Shown in pieces: positions 1 through 6,845 of a stretch of DNA of 7,679 nucleotides. The stretch spans positions 1 through 7,679 of the forward strand of contig JBCDBY010000227.1 of NCBI GenBank assembly GCA_039182715.1, read 5' to 3'. The translations under genes were made by a program, and so were the position numbers. Below the pieces are notes generated by a model that saw nothing but the letters and a program-made list of their open reading frames with translations, had not been told where the DNA came from and did no database searches. This DNA comes from JBCDBY01 sp039182715 (lineage in GTDB: Bacteria > Planctomycetota > PLA2). Numbering within the stretch: position 1 is the stretch's first letter; every line of letters starts with the position of its first letter.

Positions 1-665
1 CGGATCGGCAGCGCGTCGAACGCTTCCTGATAGCGGCCCTCGTTGAAGTGCGCCCGCGACTCCAGCACGCGGGGATCGAGCGTCGGGCCCGGCTCGCCGC
101 CCAGCAGGTGGTGCAGCAGCTTCTCGTGGTCCCCCTGCAGCAGCGCGAGGCCGTACAGGTAGCTGTCGCCGCGTACGCCGAACCGCTGCTCGCCGAAGAA
201 GTTGGGCACGCCACGGTGCAGGATCTCGGCGAGGATCGCGCGCGCATCGGGTTCGTAGCCGGGCCGCGCGTCGCGCACCACGATCGTGAACCGGTTGCCC
301 CGCAGGTGTCCCACGCGCAGCCGGTTCGTGTGGCGACGGATTTGGGTCAGCTCGATGCCGGGCGTATCCACCTTCGCCACCTGCTCCTCGGTCACGCCGA
401 ACAGGCTGATCCACTGCGTCGTCACCGCGCGCGCGTCCTTGAGGCCGGCGAACGTGACGTAGCGCTCGGGGATGTCGAGCCACTTCGCGATCCGTCGCAC
501 CGCTTCGAACGTCGCCAGCCCGCGCTTGCGCAGGTGAGCGAAAACGTGCTCCCCTTCGCCGCACGCTTCGTAGAGCGGGATCTCGTCCACGCGGAAGTCC
601 TCCGGCTCCTGTTTCAGGACGCCGCCGGTCCCCATTCTCGTGCGAGTGAGATGCGCTAGCTCCAC
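1..665 (-). CDS. truD: tRNA pseudouridine(13) synthase TruD, N-terminal part (runs off the left edge)
   Basis: TruD isomerises uridine 13 of tRNA to pseudouridine in the cytoplasm. The visible 221 residues carry the family's hallmarks in order: GTGGVLKQEPEDFRVDE near the N-terminus (residues 12-28), GEGEH (36-40), AGLKDA (73-78) with the catalytic Asp at 77, RVGHLRGNRF (117-126) and GVPNFFGEQRFG (152-163). The TRUD insertion domain then begins. E. coli TruD is about 350 residues, so roughly the last 130 are outside the window. I chose the GTG at 665 over the ATG at 635. It is the first start after the in-frame stop at 683-681, and the ten extra residues match the segment that precedes GTGLLK in E. 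coli TruD. There is no ribosome binding site before the GTG, which fits a leaderless mRNA. The gene is divergent from the cytochrome gene and looks intact as far as visible. Family assignment is secure; the exact start is less so. Confidence 0.95.
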   Translation of the reverse strand, partial: MELAHLTRTRMGTGGVLKQEPEDFRVDEIPLYEACGEGEHVFAHLRKRGLATFEAVRRIAKWLDIPERYVTFAGLKDARAVTTQWISLFGVTEEQVAKVDTPGIELTQIRRHTNRLRVGHLRGNRFTIVVRDARPGYEPDARAILAEILHRGVPNFFGEQRFGVRGDSYLYGLALLQGDHEKLLHHLLGGEPGPTLDPRVLESRAHFNEGRYQEAFDALPI

Positions 666-688
666 GCGGCGAGTGTACGATTAATAGG
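665..688. promoter_or_regulatory. Candidate paired divergent promoters for leaderless mRNAs
   Basis: The 22-base gap between the divergent GTG starts contains TACGAT (676-681, + strand) and TACACT (677-672, - strand). Each fits the TANNNT -10 consensus, and each ends exactly six bases before its GTG, which is the spacing expected of -10 elements for leaderless transcripts. The two hexamers share the central TA at 676-677. I see no convincing -35 elements, and TANNNT is a short consensus, so this is inference from position and symmetry. Confidence 0.35.
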
Positions 689-2931
689 TGCGGGCCCGCA
701 TGCTGCTCATCGTCTTCGCGCTCTTCGTCGGGGGCGGGTTCTGGCTCTCGTGCCAGCAGGACGCGGCACGTACGACCGTCGTCGCGCCGTCACGTGAACC
801 GGGCTTCGTCGGATCGGAGACCTGCAAGGAGTGCCACGAAGGGCGTCACGAGACGTGGCTCGAGACCGCGCACGCCTATGCGCTGCGCGCGCCGAGCGAC
901 CAGGTGGTCGACGGCGACTTCCACGGCGAGCCGATCAAGCACCAGTTCTTCATCGCGACGCCGTACCAGCGGGAGGGCCGCTACTTCATTCGCGTCGAGG
1001 GGCTCGACGGGCGCCCCGACGGCGACCACGCCGTCACGCGCGTGATCGGTCGCTCCTTCGAGCAGGCCTACCTGACCACCGACCACACCGGACGCTGGCG
1101 CGTGCTGCCGATCTGCTGGAGCATCGAGCGCAAGGAGTGGGACTTCACCCACGAGATCCTCGAGGACATCGCCGGTCACGTCGGCGCCGTCGCCGACGAC
1201 TACGACTCCCGCAACCACGTCTTCAACCACGGCTGCGGGCAGTGCCACGCGACCGACTACGACGTCGGCGAGGACCGCGAGACCGGCAACCTCAACTCGA
1301 CGTTCCTCGAGGGAGCGGTCGCCTGCGAGTCGTGTCACGGCCCGGGCTCCGTCCACGTCGCCTTCCACGAAGGGGACGAGGAGCCGGACGAAACGTACGT
1401 CTGGCCCGAGCGCCTCGTCCACCCGAAGAAGGACCTGCGCGACGCCGAGCCGGTCCTCCAGAGCTGCGGCCGCTGTCACTACGTGCACCGCTGGAAATAC
1501 GCGATCGACGCCGACCCCCGCATCGGGTTCGAAGAGATCTCGATGACCCTGAACTTCGACCAGCCCGGCTTCTACGCCGACGGCCGGCTCTCGGGGCTCA
1601 ACTACCACGGGTCGACGCAGTCGCAGAGCGCCTGCTTCACCGAGGGCAACATGAGCTGCCTGCATTGCCACCAGATGCACGGCGGCGAGAAGTTCGCCAT
1701 GAAGTGGCCGGGCGACAGCGACCAGCAGTGCGCCAAGTGCCACTCGCTCGACGAGTACAACACCAAGGCGCACACGCACCACGACCCCGCGCTCGTCCGC
1801 TGCGTCGATTGCCACATGCCGAAATTCCTCACCGGCGTGCTGCACTTCCTGCGCGACCATTCGATCCGCTCGCCCGATCCGTACCTCACCGAGAAGCACG
1901 GCGCCGACAGCGTGCCGAACGCGTGCAACGTCTGCCACAACAACGAGAGCGCGACGTGGGCGCGCGAGCATCGCGAGAAGCTGTGGGGGCCGGGCGATGC
2001 GACGCTGCGCCGCAATGTCGACCTCGTCATGCGTCTGCGAAGCCGGGACGAGACCGTCACCTCGGACGAGCTGCGCACCATGCTGGCCGACGAGGAGAGC
2101 CGCGGGTTCTTCCGCTTCACCGCGCTCAACGCGCTCAGCGGGAAGTCCGAGTGGTGGTACGAGCCGAACACGCAGGCGCTCGCCCGCCGGTTGCTGCAAG
2201 GCGACGACACCGAAATGCTCCAGCTGCTGACCGAGGCGTACAGCGGCTACCGCAAGCAGGTAGCAGCGAAGGAGCTGATGAAGCTGCTCGATCACCCCGT
2301 GCGCACCGTCCGCGTGCCCGCCGCCTTCGCGCTGGCGCGCGCCGGGTGGCGCGGCGGGCACGACATCGACGAGCCGATGCGACGCGCGTTCGAGGACGCC
2401 CGCCGAATGCTCGATCGCCAGCGCGCCACCGTCCCCAACCTCGAGATGATCGCCCTTCTCGCCGATGCGGTGGGCGAGGAGGAGGAGGCGCGCGCCACGT
2501 TCGACCTGATCCTGCGACGCTACAGCGCGGCGCCCGGCGAATGGCGTCCCGCGCTGCTGGAGCTGCTCCAGCGGCTGGCGCGCGGATTCACCGAGAAGGG
2601 CGAGCACCAGGAGGCGCTGCGCCTCTACGACCAGGTGCAGCGCGCCGCGGACCGGATGGTGCCCGACTCGCTGCAGCTCGACGCCGCCGACTCGATCGAG
2701 GCGACCGGTGACGCACGCACCGCGGAGATGGTCTGGGGCCGCGTGCTCGGCCAGGCCGAGGACGAGTCGCCCGAGTCGATCCTCGCTCGCGCGCGCCTGT
2801 TGGCGGGCCGCGGCAAGAAGGTCGATGCGCGCGAACGGCTGCTCGATCTGCGCGACCGGCTGAGGAAGGATCCGGTCGGCGGCGATCATCTGCGCCGCGT
2901 CGAGTGGGCGCTGCGCGCGGTCAGTCGGTGA
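688..2931 (+). CDS. Exported octahaem c-type cytochrome with C-terminal HEAT/TPR-like repeats
   Basis: This is a probable periplasmic electron-transfer or redox enzyme. The N-terminus (residues 1-22) has Arg at 2 and 4, a hydrophobic core and Cys22, so it is a signal peptide or a membrane anchor. The Cys lacks a clean lipobox (WLSC). Eight CXXCH haem-c sites start at Cys 46, 183, 213, 260, 324, 348, 372 and 413. The stretch CVDCHMPK, then DHSIRSPDP, then PNACNVCH is typical of multihaem proteins related to cytochrome c554 / NrfA-like cytochromes that carry TPR tails. Residues about 430-560 look like HEAT-type helices (for example AAFALARAGW), and about 615-700 like TPRs (for example HQEALRLYDQV). 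I chose the GTG at 688 because it supplies the positively charged n-region. The ATG at 700, preceded by AGGTG, is the alternative. No partner redox gene is visible, so the substrate is unknown; names such as nitrite reductase or hydroxylamine oxidoreductase would be over-calls. Its 3' end overlaps the convergent gene by 11 bases. Confidence 0.9.
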   Translation: MRARMLLIVFALFVGGGFWLSCQQDAARTTVVAPSREPGFVGSETCKECHEGRHETWLETAHAYALRAPSDQVVDGDFHGEPIKHQFFIATPYQREGRYFIRVEGLDGRPDGDHAVTRVIGRSFEQAYLTTDHTGRWRVLPICWSIERKEWDFTHEILEDIAGHVGAVADDYDSRNHVFNHGCGQCHATDYDVGEDRETGNLNSTFLEGAVACESCHGPGSVHVAFHEGDEEPDETYVWPERLVHPKKDLRDAEPVLQSCGRCHYVHRWKYAIDADPRIGFEEISMTLNFDQPGFYADGRLSGLNYHGSTQSQSACFTEGNMSCLHCHQMHGGEKFAMKWPGDSDQQCAKCHSLDEYNTKAHTHHDPALVRCVDCHMPKFLTGVLHFLRDHSIRSPDPYLTEKHGADSVPNACNVCHNNESATWAREHREKLWGPGDATLRRNVDLVMRLRSRDETVTSDELRTMLADEESRGFFRFTALNALSGKSEWWYEPNTQALARRLLQGDDTEMLQLLTEAYSGYRKQVAAKELMKLLDHPVRTVRVPAAFALARAGWRGGHDIDEPMRRAFEDARRMLDRQRATVPNLEMIALLADAVGEEEEARATFDLILRRYSAAPGEWRPALLELLQRLARGFTEKGEHQEALRLYDQVQRAADRMVPDSLQLDAADSIEATGDARTAEMVWGRVLGQAEDESPESILARARLLAGRGKKVDARERLLDLRDRLRKDPVGGDHLRRVEWALRAVSR

Positions 2932-3919
2932 GCCGGATCGACTCGATCAGCGCGCGGATCGACTGGCGATGGGTCGTCTCCGCGTCGCCCGTTGCGCTCA
3001 TGCGATAGCCGATCACGCGGCCGCTGCGGCTCTGCCACAGCGCGATCTCGGTCACGACCGGCGCTCCGTCGCGGCTGCCGCGCAGGCGCGTGCCGTGCAC
3101 CTGCTCGGCGCCGTCCACCGTCGGCGGCTTCCAGCTCTCGCGCGACACCTTCGCGTGGCTGCGGCCGAACGCCTCGGCGAAACGGTCGAGCCAGACGAGC
3201 GGTTCGTACTGCTTCCGCACGCCGTACTCGAACAGGCGGATCGTCACCTGCTGGCCCGCGGTCGGTCCGCGTCGCCGGAACGCCACGCGGCAGCCGGGGT
3301 CGGCGCCGGGGTTGACCTCGATGCGGACGTAGCCCTTCGGCTTGTCGAGCCGGAACCCGTTCGTGCCGTCGACGAACGCGCGCGCCGCGTTGTCCTGGCG
3401 TTCGTCCTCCGGCACGGGCTGCACCAGCAGCCGGAACCCGTTGCGAAAGCTCGCGAAACCGGCGCGCGCGGCCGGCGTCGCCGGCCCGTGGTGGGTCTCG
3501 ATGCACTCGTACCAGACCCCGCCGGTGAAAAGCGCGCGCACGATGCGCTTGCAGTCGAGCCCGTGCACCTTGGCGCTGTGCTCGAACTGCCAGGCGTCGC
3601 GGCCGGCCCACTGGATTTCGCGGACGGTTTCGACCGGGTCCTTCGCGGCCGGGAAGCGATAGCGCTCGCGTCGGCGCACCAGCTCCGCCTCGACGTCGAC
3701 CGTCCCGCTCACGCGCTCGCGCACGAAGTGCACGTAGGCGTGGGGGATGTCGTCGATCGCGTAGATCCAGGTCAGGCGCTGCTTGTCGCGCTTCCAGCCC
3801 GCCGGCAGGCGGCCGAAGACACGATAGTTGTACCGCTCCTCGCGCAGCACCTCTTCGCGCGGCTTGGCGTGGACGGCCAGCGCGGACAGCAGAAGCGCGA
3901 TCGGCAGGGCGGCGCGAAT
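2921..3919 (-). CDS. Secreted protein of unknown function, two repeated domains, probable ATT start
   Basis: The 332-residue product begins with a clear signal peptide (RAALPIALLLSALAVHA, about residues 2-18, cleavage near HA-KP), so it is probably periplasmic. Two domains follow, about 28-165 and 188-331. In each, a segment resembling PAGW or PKGY leads to a strand with small and aromatic residues (AYVHFV; VTIRLFEY), then an amphipathic helix, then beta-strands and a final helix (FASFRNGFRLL; RALIESIRL). The same plan recurs in the two upstream genes, so all three are likely paralogues. No ATG, GTG or TTG lies near the signal peptide. The best start is ATT at 3919-3917, two bases after the upstream stop, and it aligns with the ATG of the preceding junction. 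An assembly error or mutation changing ATG to ATT is possible. The protein has three Cys and is Arg-rich and Lys-poor (about 11 Lys), unlike its neighbour. No function is recognised. A PsbP/DcrB-like fold is a guess. Confidence 0.8.
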   Translation of the reverse strand: MRAALPIALLLSALAVHAKPREEVLREERYNYRVFGRLPAGWKRDKQRLTWIYAIDDIPHAYVHFVRERVSGTVDVEAELVRRRERYRFPAAKDPVETVREIQWAGRDAWQFEHSAKVHGLDCKRIVRALFTGGVWYECIETHHGPATPAARAGFASFRNGFRLLVQPVPEDERQDNAARAFVDGTNGFRLDKPKGYVRIEVNPGADPGCRVAFRRRGPTAGQQVTIRLFEYGVRKQYEPLVWLDRFAEAFGRSHAKVSRESWKPPTVDGAEQVHGTRLRGSRDGAPVVTEIALWQSRSGRVIGYRMSATGDAETTHRQSIRALIESIRLTD

Positions 3920-3931
3920 GGCTACTTCTTG
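3917..3931 (-). other. Stop-start junction with ATT as likely coupled start
   Basis: Read on the - strand the junction is CAAGAAG, TAG, CC, ATT. The TAG ends the upstream gene, and ATT is the first codon that keeps the downstream signal peptide complete. There is no good Shine-Dalgarno sequence beyond the purine-rich AAGAAG. Ribosomes finishing the upstream gene would be placed on the ATT, so termination-reinitiation is the likely mode of translation. ATT (AUU) starts are known but rare, infC being the classic case. Confidence 0.45.
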
Positions 3932-5085
3932 AGGGGCTCGAAGCTCTTGATGAACTTGTCGATCTTCTTGCCCCAGGTCTTGTCGCGCGTATCGCCCATC
4001 GTCCAGATCTCGACCTGGTACTGGCGATCGTTCTTGCACTCCAGGAGCAGGTAGATCCAGCGCTCGCGGCGCGTGCTGCGCCCGATGAACTCGGCCCGGT
4101 AGCCCTTCTTGGTGAGCTTGCCGTGCTTGTACTTCTTGTTGAGCTTGGGCTCGAGCGAGCTCTTGACCCGGTCCTTCCACCACTTCTGCTTCGACTCGAG
4201 CAGCTTGTCGAGGGTGAACTTCTTGTCCTTGAGCGACCAGGCGTAGATGCGCACGCCGGCGCGCACGTTGTTGATGTCGCCCTGCCAGTACGCCTTGATG
4301 CCGTTCTCGGCGTTCTTGTCGGTGATCTCCTGGACCAGCATGCCCTGCGGCTTGACCGCCTTAAAGCGCCAGAAGGAGCTCTCGATCTTCTTCTCCTTGA
4401 GCTTCTCCGGGTCGCCCTTGGGGCCCTCGTCGGACTTGCCGCCCTCGTCGCCGCCGGGCGCATCCGCCTTCTTCGTCTTGCGGTCGCCCTTGAGCTTGCG
4501 GATCTCCAGGAACTTGAAGTTCTTCAGGATCGCGTCGATCTCCTCCTTGATCGCGTCGTCCTTCACGGCCTCGCCGTGCTGGTTGACGATGATCGTGTAG
4601 AGGAAGCTGCCGTTGCGGGTGAGGAACCAGCGGCGGAAGTGGGGGCCGGTGCCGCGAATGCCCTTGAGTTGCGCCTTGTAGGTCTCGACGCCCGCCCAGT
4701 CCTCGATGATCTCCTTGCGGTCGCTTTGATTCTCGAGGTCGCCCTCGAGGTATTTCCGCCAGTCGTCGGCGATCCGACCGATCTTCTTGCGCACCATCGA
4801 GCCGGGCATCTTCTGCGCGTAGATGTGCACGGACGCATACGAGGCGCTGTCGGCGAACTCGGTGTAGAGGTGCGCGCGCAGCCGCTTGTCGTCCTTGTCC
4901 GGATCGATCGGCTTGACCTCCCAGTCGACGGAGTCTTCCGGGAGACGGATCTCGAAATTCAGATCCTTGCTGTGGACGACGCCTTCCTTGGCGTCGTCGG
5001 CGACCGCGGTCCCGGTCGCGAGGCCGGTCACCGCGAACGCGGCGGCGATGAGCAGGGGGAGGAGAGCGAACCAGCGACGACGCAT
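3922..5085 (-). CDS. Secreted Lys-rich protein of unknown function, two repeated domains
   Basis: The 387-residue product starts at an ATG five bases after the stop of the upstream gene. Its signal peptide is textbook: RRR at 2-4, a hydrophobic core to about residue 25, and cleavage near AVA-DD at 29/30. Domain 1 (about 40-195) and domain 2 (about 233-386) share a plan: a strand motif (SVHIYA at 86-90; GVRIYA at 277-281), a long charged helix with Trp (DDWRKY; QKWWKD), beta-strands, and a terminal helix (DAILKNFKFL; DKFIKSFEPL). A low-complexity charged linker (about 200-232) rich in Gly, Asp, Glu and Lys separates them. Lys is about 14% of the protein, so outside the acidic part of the linker it should be strongly basic. 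No catalytic motif, membrane segment or known family was recognised; there is a single Cys at 350. It is probably the middle gene of a three-gene operon. The repeated domain could be a small alpha/beta fold of the PsbP/DcrB/Mog1 type, which is unverified. Confidence 0.88.
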   Translation of the reverse strand: MRRRWFALLPLLIAAAFAVTGLATGTAVADDAKEGVVHSKDLNFEIRLPEDSVDWEVKPIDPDKDDKRLRAHLYTEFADSASYASVHIYAQKMPGSMVRKKIGRIADDWRKYLEGDLENQSDRKEIIEDWAGVETYKAQLKGIRGTGPHFRRWFLTRNGSFLYTIIVNQHGEAVKDDAIKEEIDAILKNFKFLEIRKLKGDRKTKKADAPGGDEGGKSDEGPKGDPEKLKEKKIESSFWRFKAVKPQGMLVQEITDKNAENGIKAYWQGDINNVRAGVRIYAWSLKDKKFTLDKLLESKQKWWKDRVKSSLEPKLNKKYKHGKLTKKGYRAEFIGRSTRRERWIYLLLECKNDRQYQVEIWTMGDTRDKTWGKKIDKFIKSFEPLKK

Positions 5086-5100
5086 GACGGTTACTTCTTG
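5083..5100 (-). other. Stop-start junction between the first two secreted-protein genes
   Basis: On the - strand this reads CAAGAAG, TAA, CCGTC, ATG. The five-base gap implies translational coupling. It closely matches the next junction (CAAGAAG, TAG, CC, ATT), differing by a three-base gap and the start codon. Both upstream proteins also end in Lys-Lys. This resemblance is the main support for the ATT start of the next gene. Confidence 0.6.
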
Positions 5101-6776
5101 GGCTTGAGCTTGATCGACTTCAGGAGCGCCTTGACTTCCTTCTCGTGCGCCTCGTAGAACCCGCCGGTGGTCTCGACCTCGACGATCGTGCGCCAGCCCG
5201 ACTTGTCCGAGAGGATGCCGGTGAAGGTGGACGGCCAGCCGGAGACCTCGCCCTCGAGGTTCTGGTAGCCCTCACCCTTGATGCTGCCGAGACGGAACTT
5301 CTTGGTCTTGCGCACCTTGCTGCCGCGCGCCTTCGACTCCCAGTTGCTCTTCCAGCTCTCGAACTGCACGCCCTTGTCCGACAGGACCTTGTTCTGTTCG
5401 CCCGCGACGCGCGAGCTGAAGTGGAACATCATCAGGCGGAAGGAGCGGTTTCTGCTGTCCTGGGCGACGATCGCGATGCTGCCGGCGTTGCCGAAGCCGC
5501 TCTTGATCATCTGGAAGCCCGGGGGCAGCTTCGCCGAAACCTCGAGCTTGTACGCCTTGCGACCGCGCGCGATGTAGATGTGCGAGTCCTTGGTGGCCTT
5601 CTGCCCCTCGGTGCCCGCGAACGTGTCGTCGTAGGTCTTGCCCGCGAACTGCATCGCCGGCGGCTTGGCGCCGGTGTCGAAGAACTCGAAGGAGTCGACG
5701 ACCTTGTTGTAGGCGGCGATCATCTTCGGGTCGTCCGCGGTCTCCGGACGGAAGACCGCTTCGATCACATAGATGTACGGCGAGATGAGTGCGAGCCGGC
5801 CGCGCAGCACGGTGGGCTTGTACTCGGGGATCTGGACGCCCTTGATGCCCTTCGCCTTCTTCTTCTCGGCGTCGCGCACGTCGGCGATCTCGTCCATCGT
5901 GCGGCTGCGGATCTCGAAGGAGGCGGTCTTGTCGACGCCGCCCATGCCCATCGATTCGTCGACGCGCATCGACTGCTGGATCATCGACTTCGAGCCGGCT
6001 CCGTAGAAGCCGACGAAGAGCTCGACCTCTTCGACGAGCAGCTCCGCGACCTCGCCCGGCGCGCGACGGAAGATGTCCGCGTTGTTCACGCGCAGGCGCA
6101 GAACGCGAAGCTGGGTGCCTTCGTTGACGATGACGGCGCGCTGCATGACGTCCTTCGTCACGGGCGGCGGCGAGACCTGTCGCCAGCCGTCGGGCTTCTT
6201 CATCTTCCAGTTGGCGAGCTTGTCCTCGATGTCGGCCGCGCCGGTGTCGTCGCCGTCCGCACCATCGGCGCCACCTTCCGCCTGCTGGAAGGAGATGCCG
6301 TCGAGCAGGTCGAGCGGCGCGGTCGTCGACTCGGCGCCCTGGAAACTCACTGCCTGGAAGACGAAGACGCGCGCGCCGCGCTTCACCATGTAGGTGTTGA
6401 TGCGGACCGGCTTGTCGGAAATCTTGCCGGTGATCTCGTAGCCGATCGCGTTCGCGCCCGCGACGGTGCGGTCGCGATCGATCGTCATCTCGCCCAGGTC
6501 GGACACTTGGGTCTTGAGCGACTTCTTCTCGTTCTCGAGCCACGCCTTCGCGTCGTAGTTGTCCGCCTTGCCGACCGACGTGACGAACATCGTGTAGCCG
6601 GGCGACGCGCGCTTCACGAGGAAGATGGGCTGGCCGCCCTTCTCCAGGTCGGCTTTGCGCTCCCAGTCATCCGAATGCTTGATGCGGACGCCGCTCTTGG
6701 CGTCGACGGCTTCGCCCGCGAGGACGAGAGCCGGAAGCGCAAGGAGCAGCGTGGCGATGCGATACAGGTTCCCCAT
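5091..6776 (-). CDS. Secreted protein of unknown function, three repeated domains
   Basis: The 561-residue product has a signal peptide (hydrophobic residues about 8-20, cleavage near VLA-GEA) and no Cys, so it is probably periplasmic. Three related domains follow: about 26-164 (ending DLLDGISF), 183-366 (ending KVVDSFEFF) and 400-557 (ending ALLKSIKLK). An acidic Gly/Asp/Ala linker (about 167-183) separates the first two. Domain 3 resembles domain 2 of the next gene. Both have a K-x-x-W helix, then KK, a short GY segment and strands, and both end in a Lys-rich terminal helix. Within domain 2, residues about 290-320 form a charged insertion with Lys/Glu runs. I chose the ATG at 6776 because GGAGAG lies nine to ten bases upstream; the TTG at 6791 would place that site inside the gene. 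It is the first gene of the three-gene secreted block, 69 bases after gyrA in the same direction. No enzyme motif was seen and the function is unknown. Confidence 0.88.
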   Translation of the reverse strand: MGNLYRIATLLLALPALVLAGEAVDAKSGVRIKHSDDWERKADLEKGGQPIFLVKRASPGYTMFVTSVGKADNYDAKAWLENEKKSLKTQVSDLGEMTIDRDRTVAGANAIGYEITGKISDKPVRINTYMVKRGARVFVFQAVSFQGAESTTAPLDLLDGISFQQAEGGADGADGDDTGAADIEDKLANWKMKKPDGWRQVSPPPVTKDVMQRAVIVNEGTQLRVLRLRVNNADIFRRAPGEVAELLVEEVELFVGFYGAGSKSMIQQSMRVDESMGMGGVDKTASFEIRSRTMDEIADVRDAEKKKAKGIKGVQIPEYKPTVLRGRLALISPYIYVIEAVFRPETADDPKMIAAYNKVVDSFEFFDTGAKPPAMQFAGKTYDDTFAGTEGQKATKDSHIYIARGRKAYKLEVSAKLPPGFQMIKSGFGNAGSIAIVAQDSRNRSFRLMMFHFSSRVAGEQNKVLSDKGVQFESWKSNWESKARGSKVRKTKKFRLGSIKGEGYQNLEGEVSGWPSTFTGILSDKSGWRTIVEVETTGGFYEAHEKEVKALLKSIKLKPKK

Positions 6777-6845
6777 GGAAGTTCTCTCCAACTTGCCGAC
6801 GATCGTGGTTCACGGGCCGTCGCGACCCGTCTACTCATACTAACG
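6777..6845 (-). other. Spacer between gyrA and the secreted-protein block, no clear terminator
   Basis: This 69-base gap holds the ribosome binding site described at 6784-6789. It also has one short inverted repeat: ACGGG (6812-6816) pairs with CCCGT (6826-6830). No T-run follows the hairpin in the - direction, and I see no convincing -35/-10 pair. Read-through from gyrA is therefore plausible, though a weak or factor-dependent terminator or an unusual promoter cannot be excluded. Confidence 0.4.
6784..6789 (-). promoter_or_regulatory. Ribosome binding site that fixes the start at 6776
   Basis: GGAGAG on the - strand lies at a normal Shine-Dalgarno distance from the ATG at 6776. It is the best such site in the window and argues against the in-frame TTG at 6791. 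Confidence 0.7.

Noticed and set aside
633..635. ATG at 635 as the truD start
   Set aside because: Possible, but it drops ten residues that match the E. coli TruD N-terminus, and the GTG at 665 is in frame with no intervening stop.
48..659. A 203-codon + strand open frame opposite truD
   Set aside because: The - strand reading gives unmistakable TruD motifs; the + frame has none.
707..753. Cytochrome as a lipoprotein anchored at Cys22
   Set aside because: The residues before Cys are W-L-S rather than a standard lipobox, so it is left as a signal peptide or anchor.
790..2889. A 699-codon open frame on the - strand opposite the cytochrome gene
   Set aside because: The + strand frame has eight CXXCH motifs and a signal peptide. 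The - strand product is Val/Ala/Leu-rich with no recognisable motif, a normal shadow in GC-rich DNA.
2910..2955. GCGCTG / CAGCGC inverted repeat near the convergent gene ends as a bidirectional terminator
   Set aside because: The stem is only six pairs with a loop above 30 bases, lies inside coding sequence and has no T-run on either strand.
3920..4183. An upstream extension of the ATT-start gene to an ATG at 4183
   Set aside because: The extension lies wholly inside the preceding gene in another frame, has shadow-like composition, and would place a signal peptide in mid-protein.
6812..6830. ACGGG / CCCGT hairpin as a gyrA terminator
   Set aside because: A five-pair stem with no following T-run is too weak to call.
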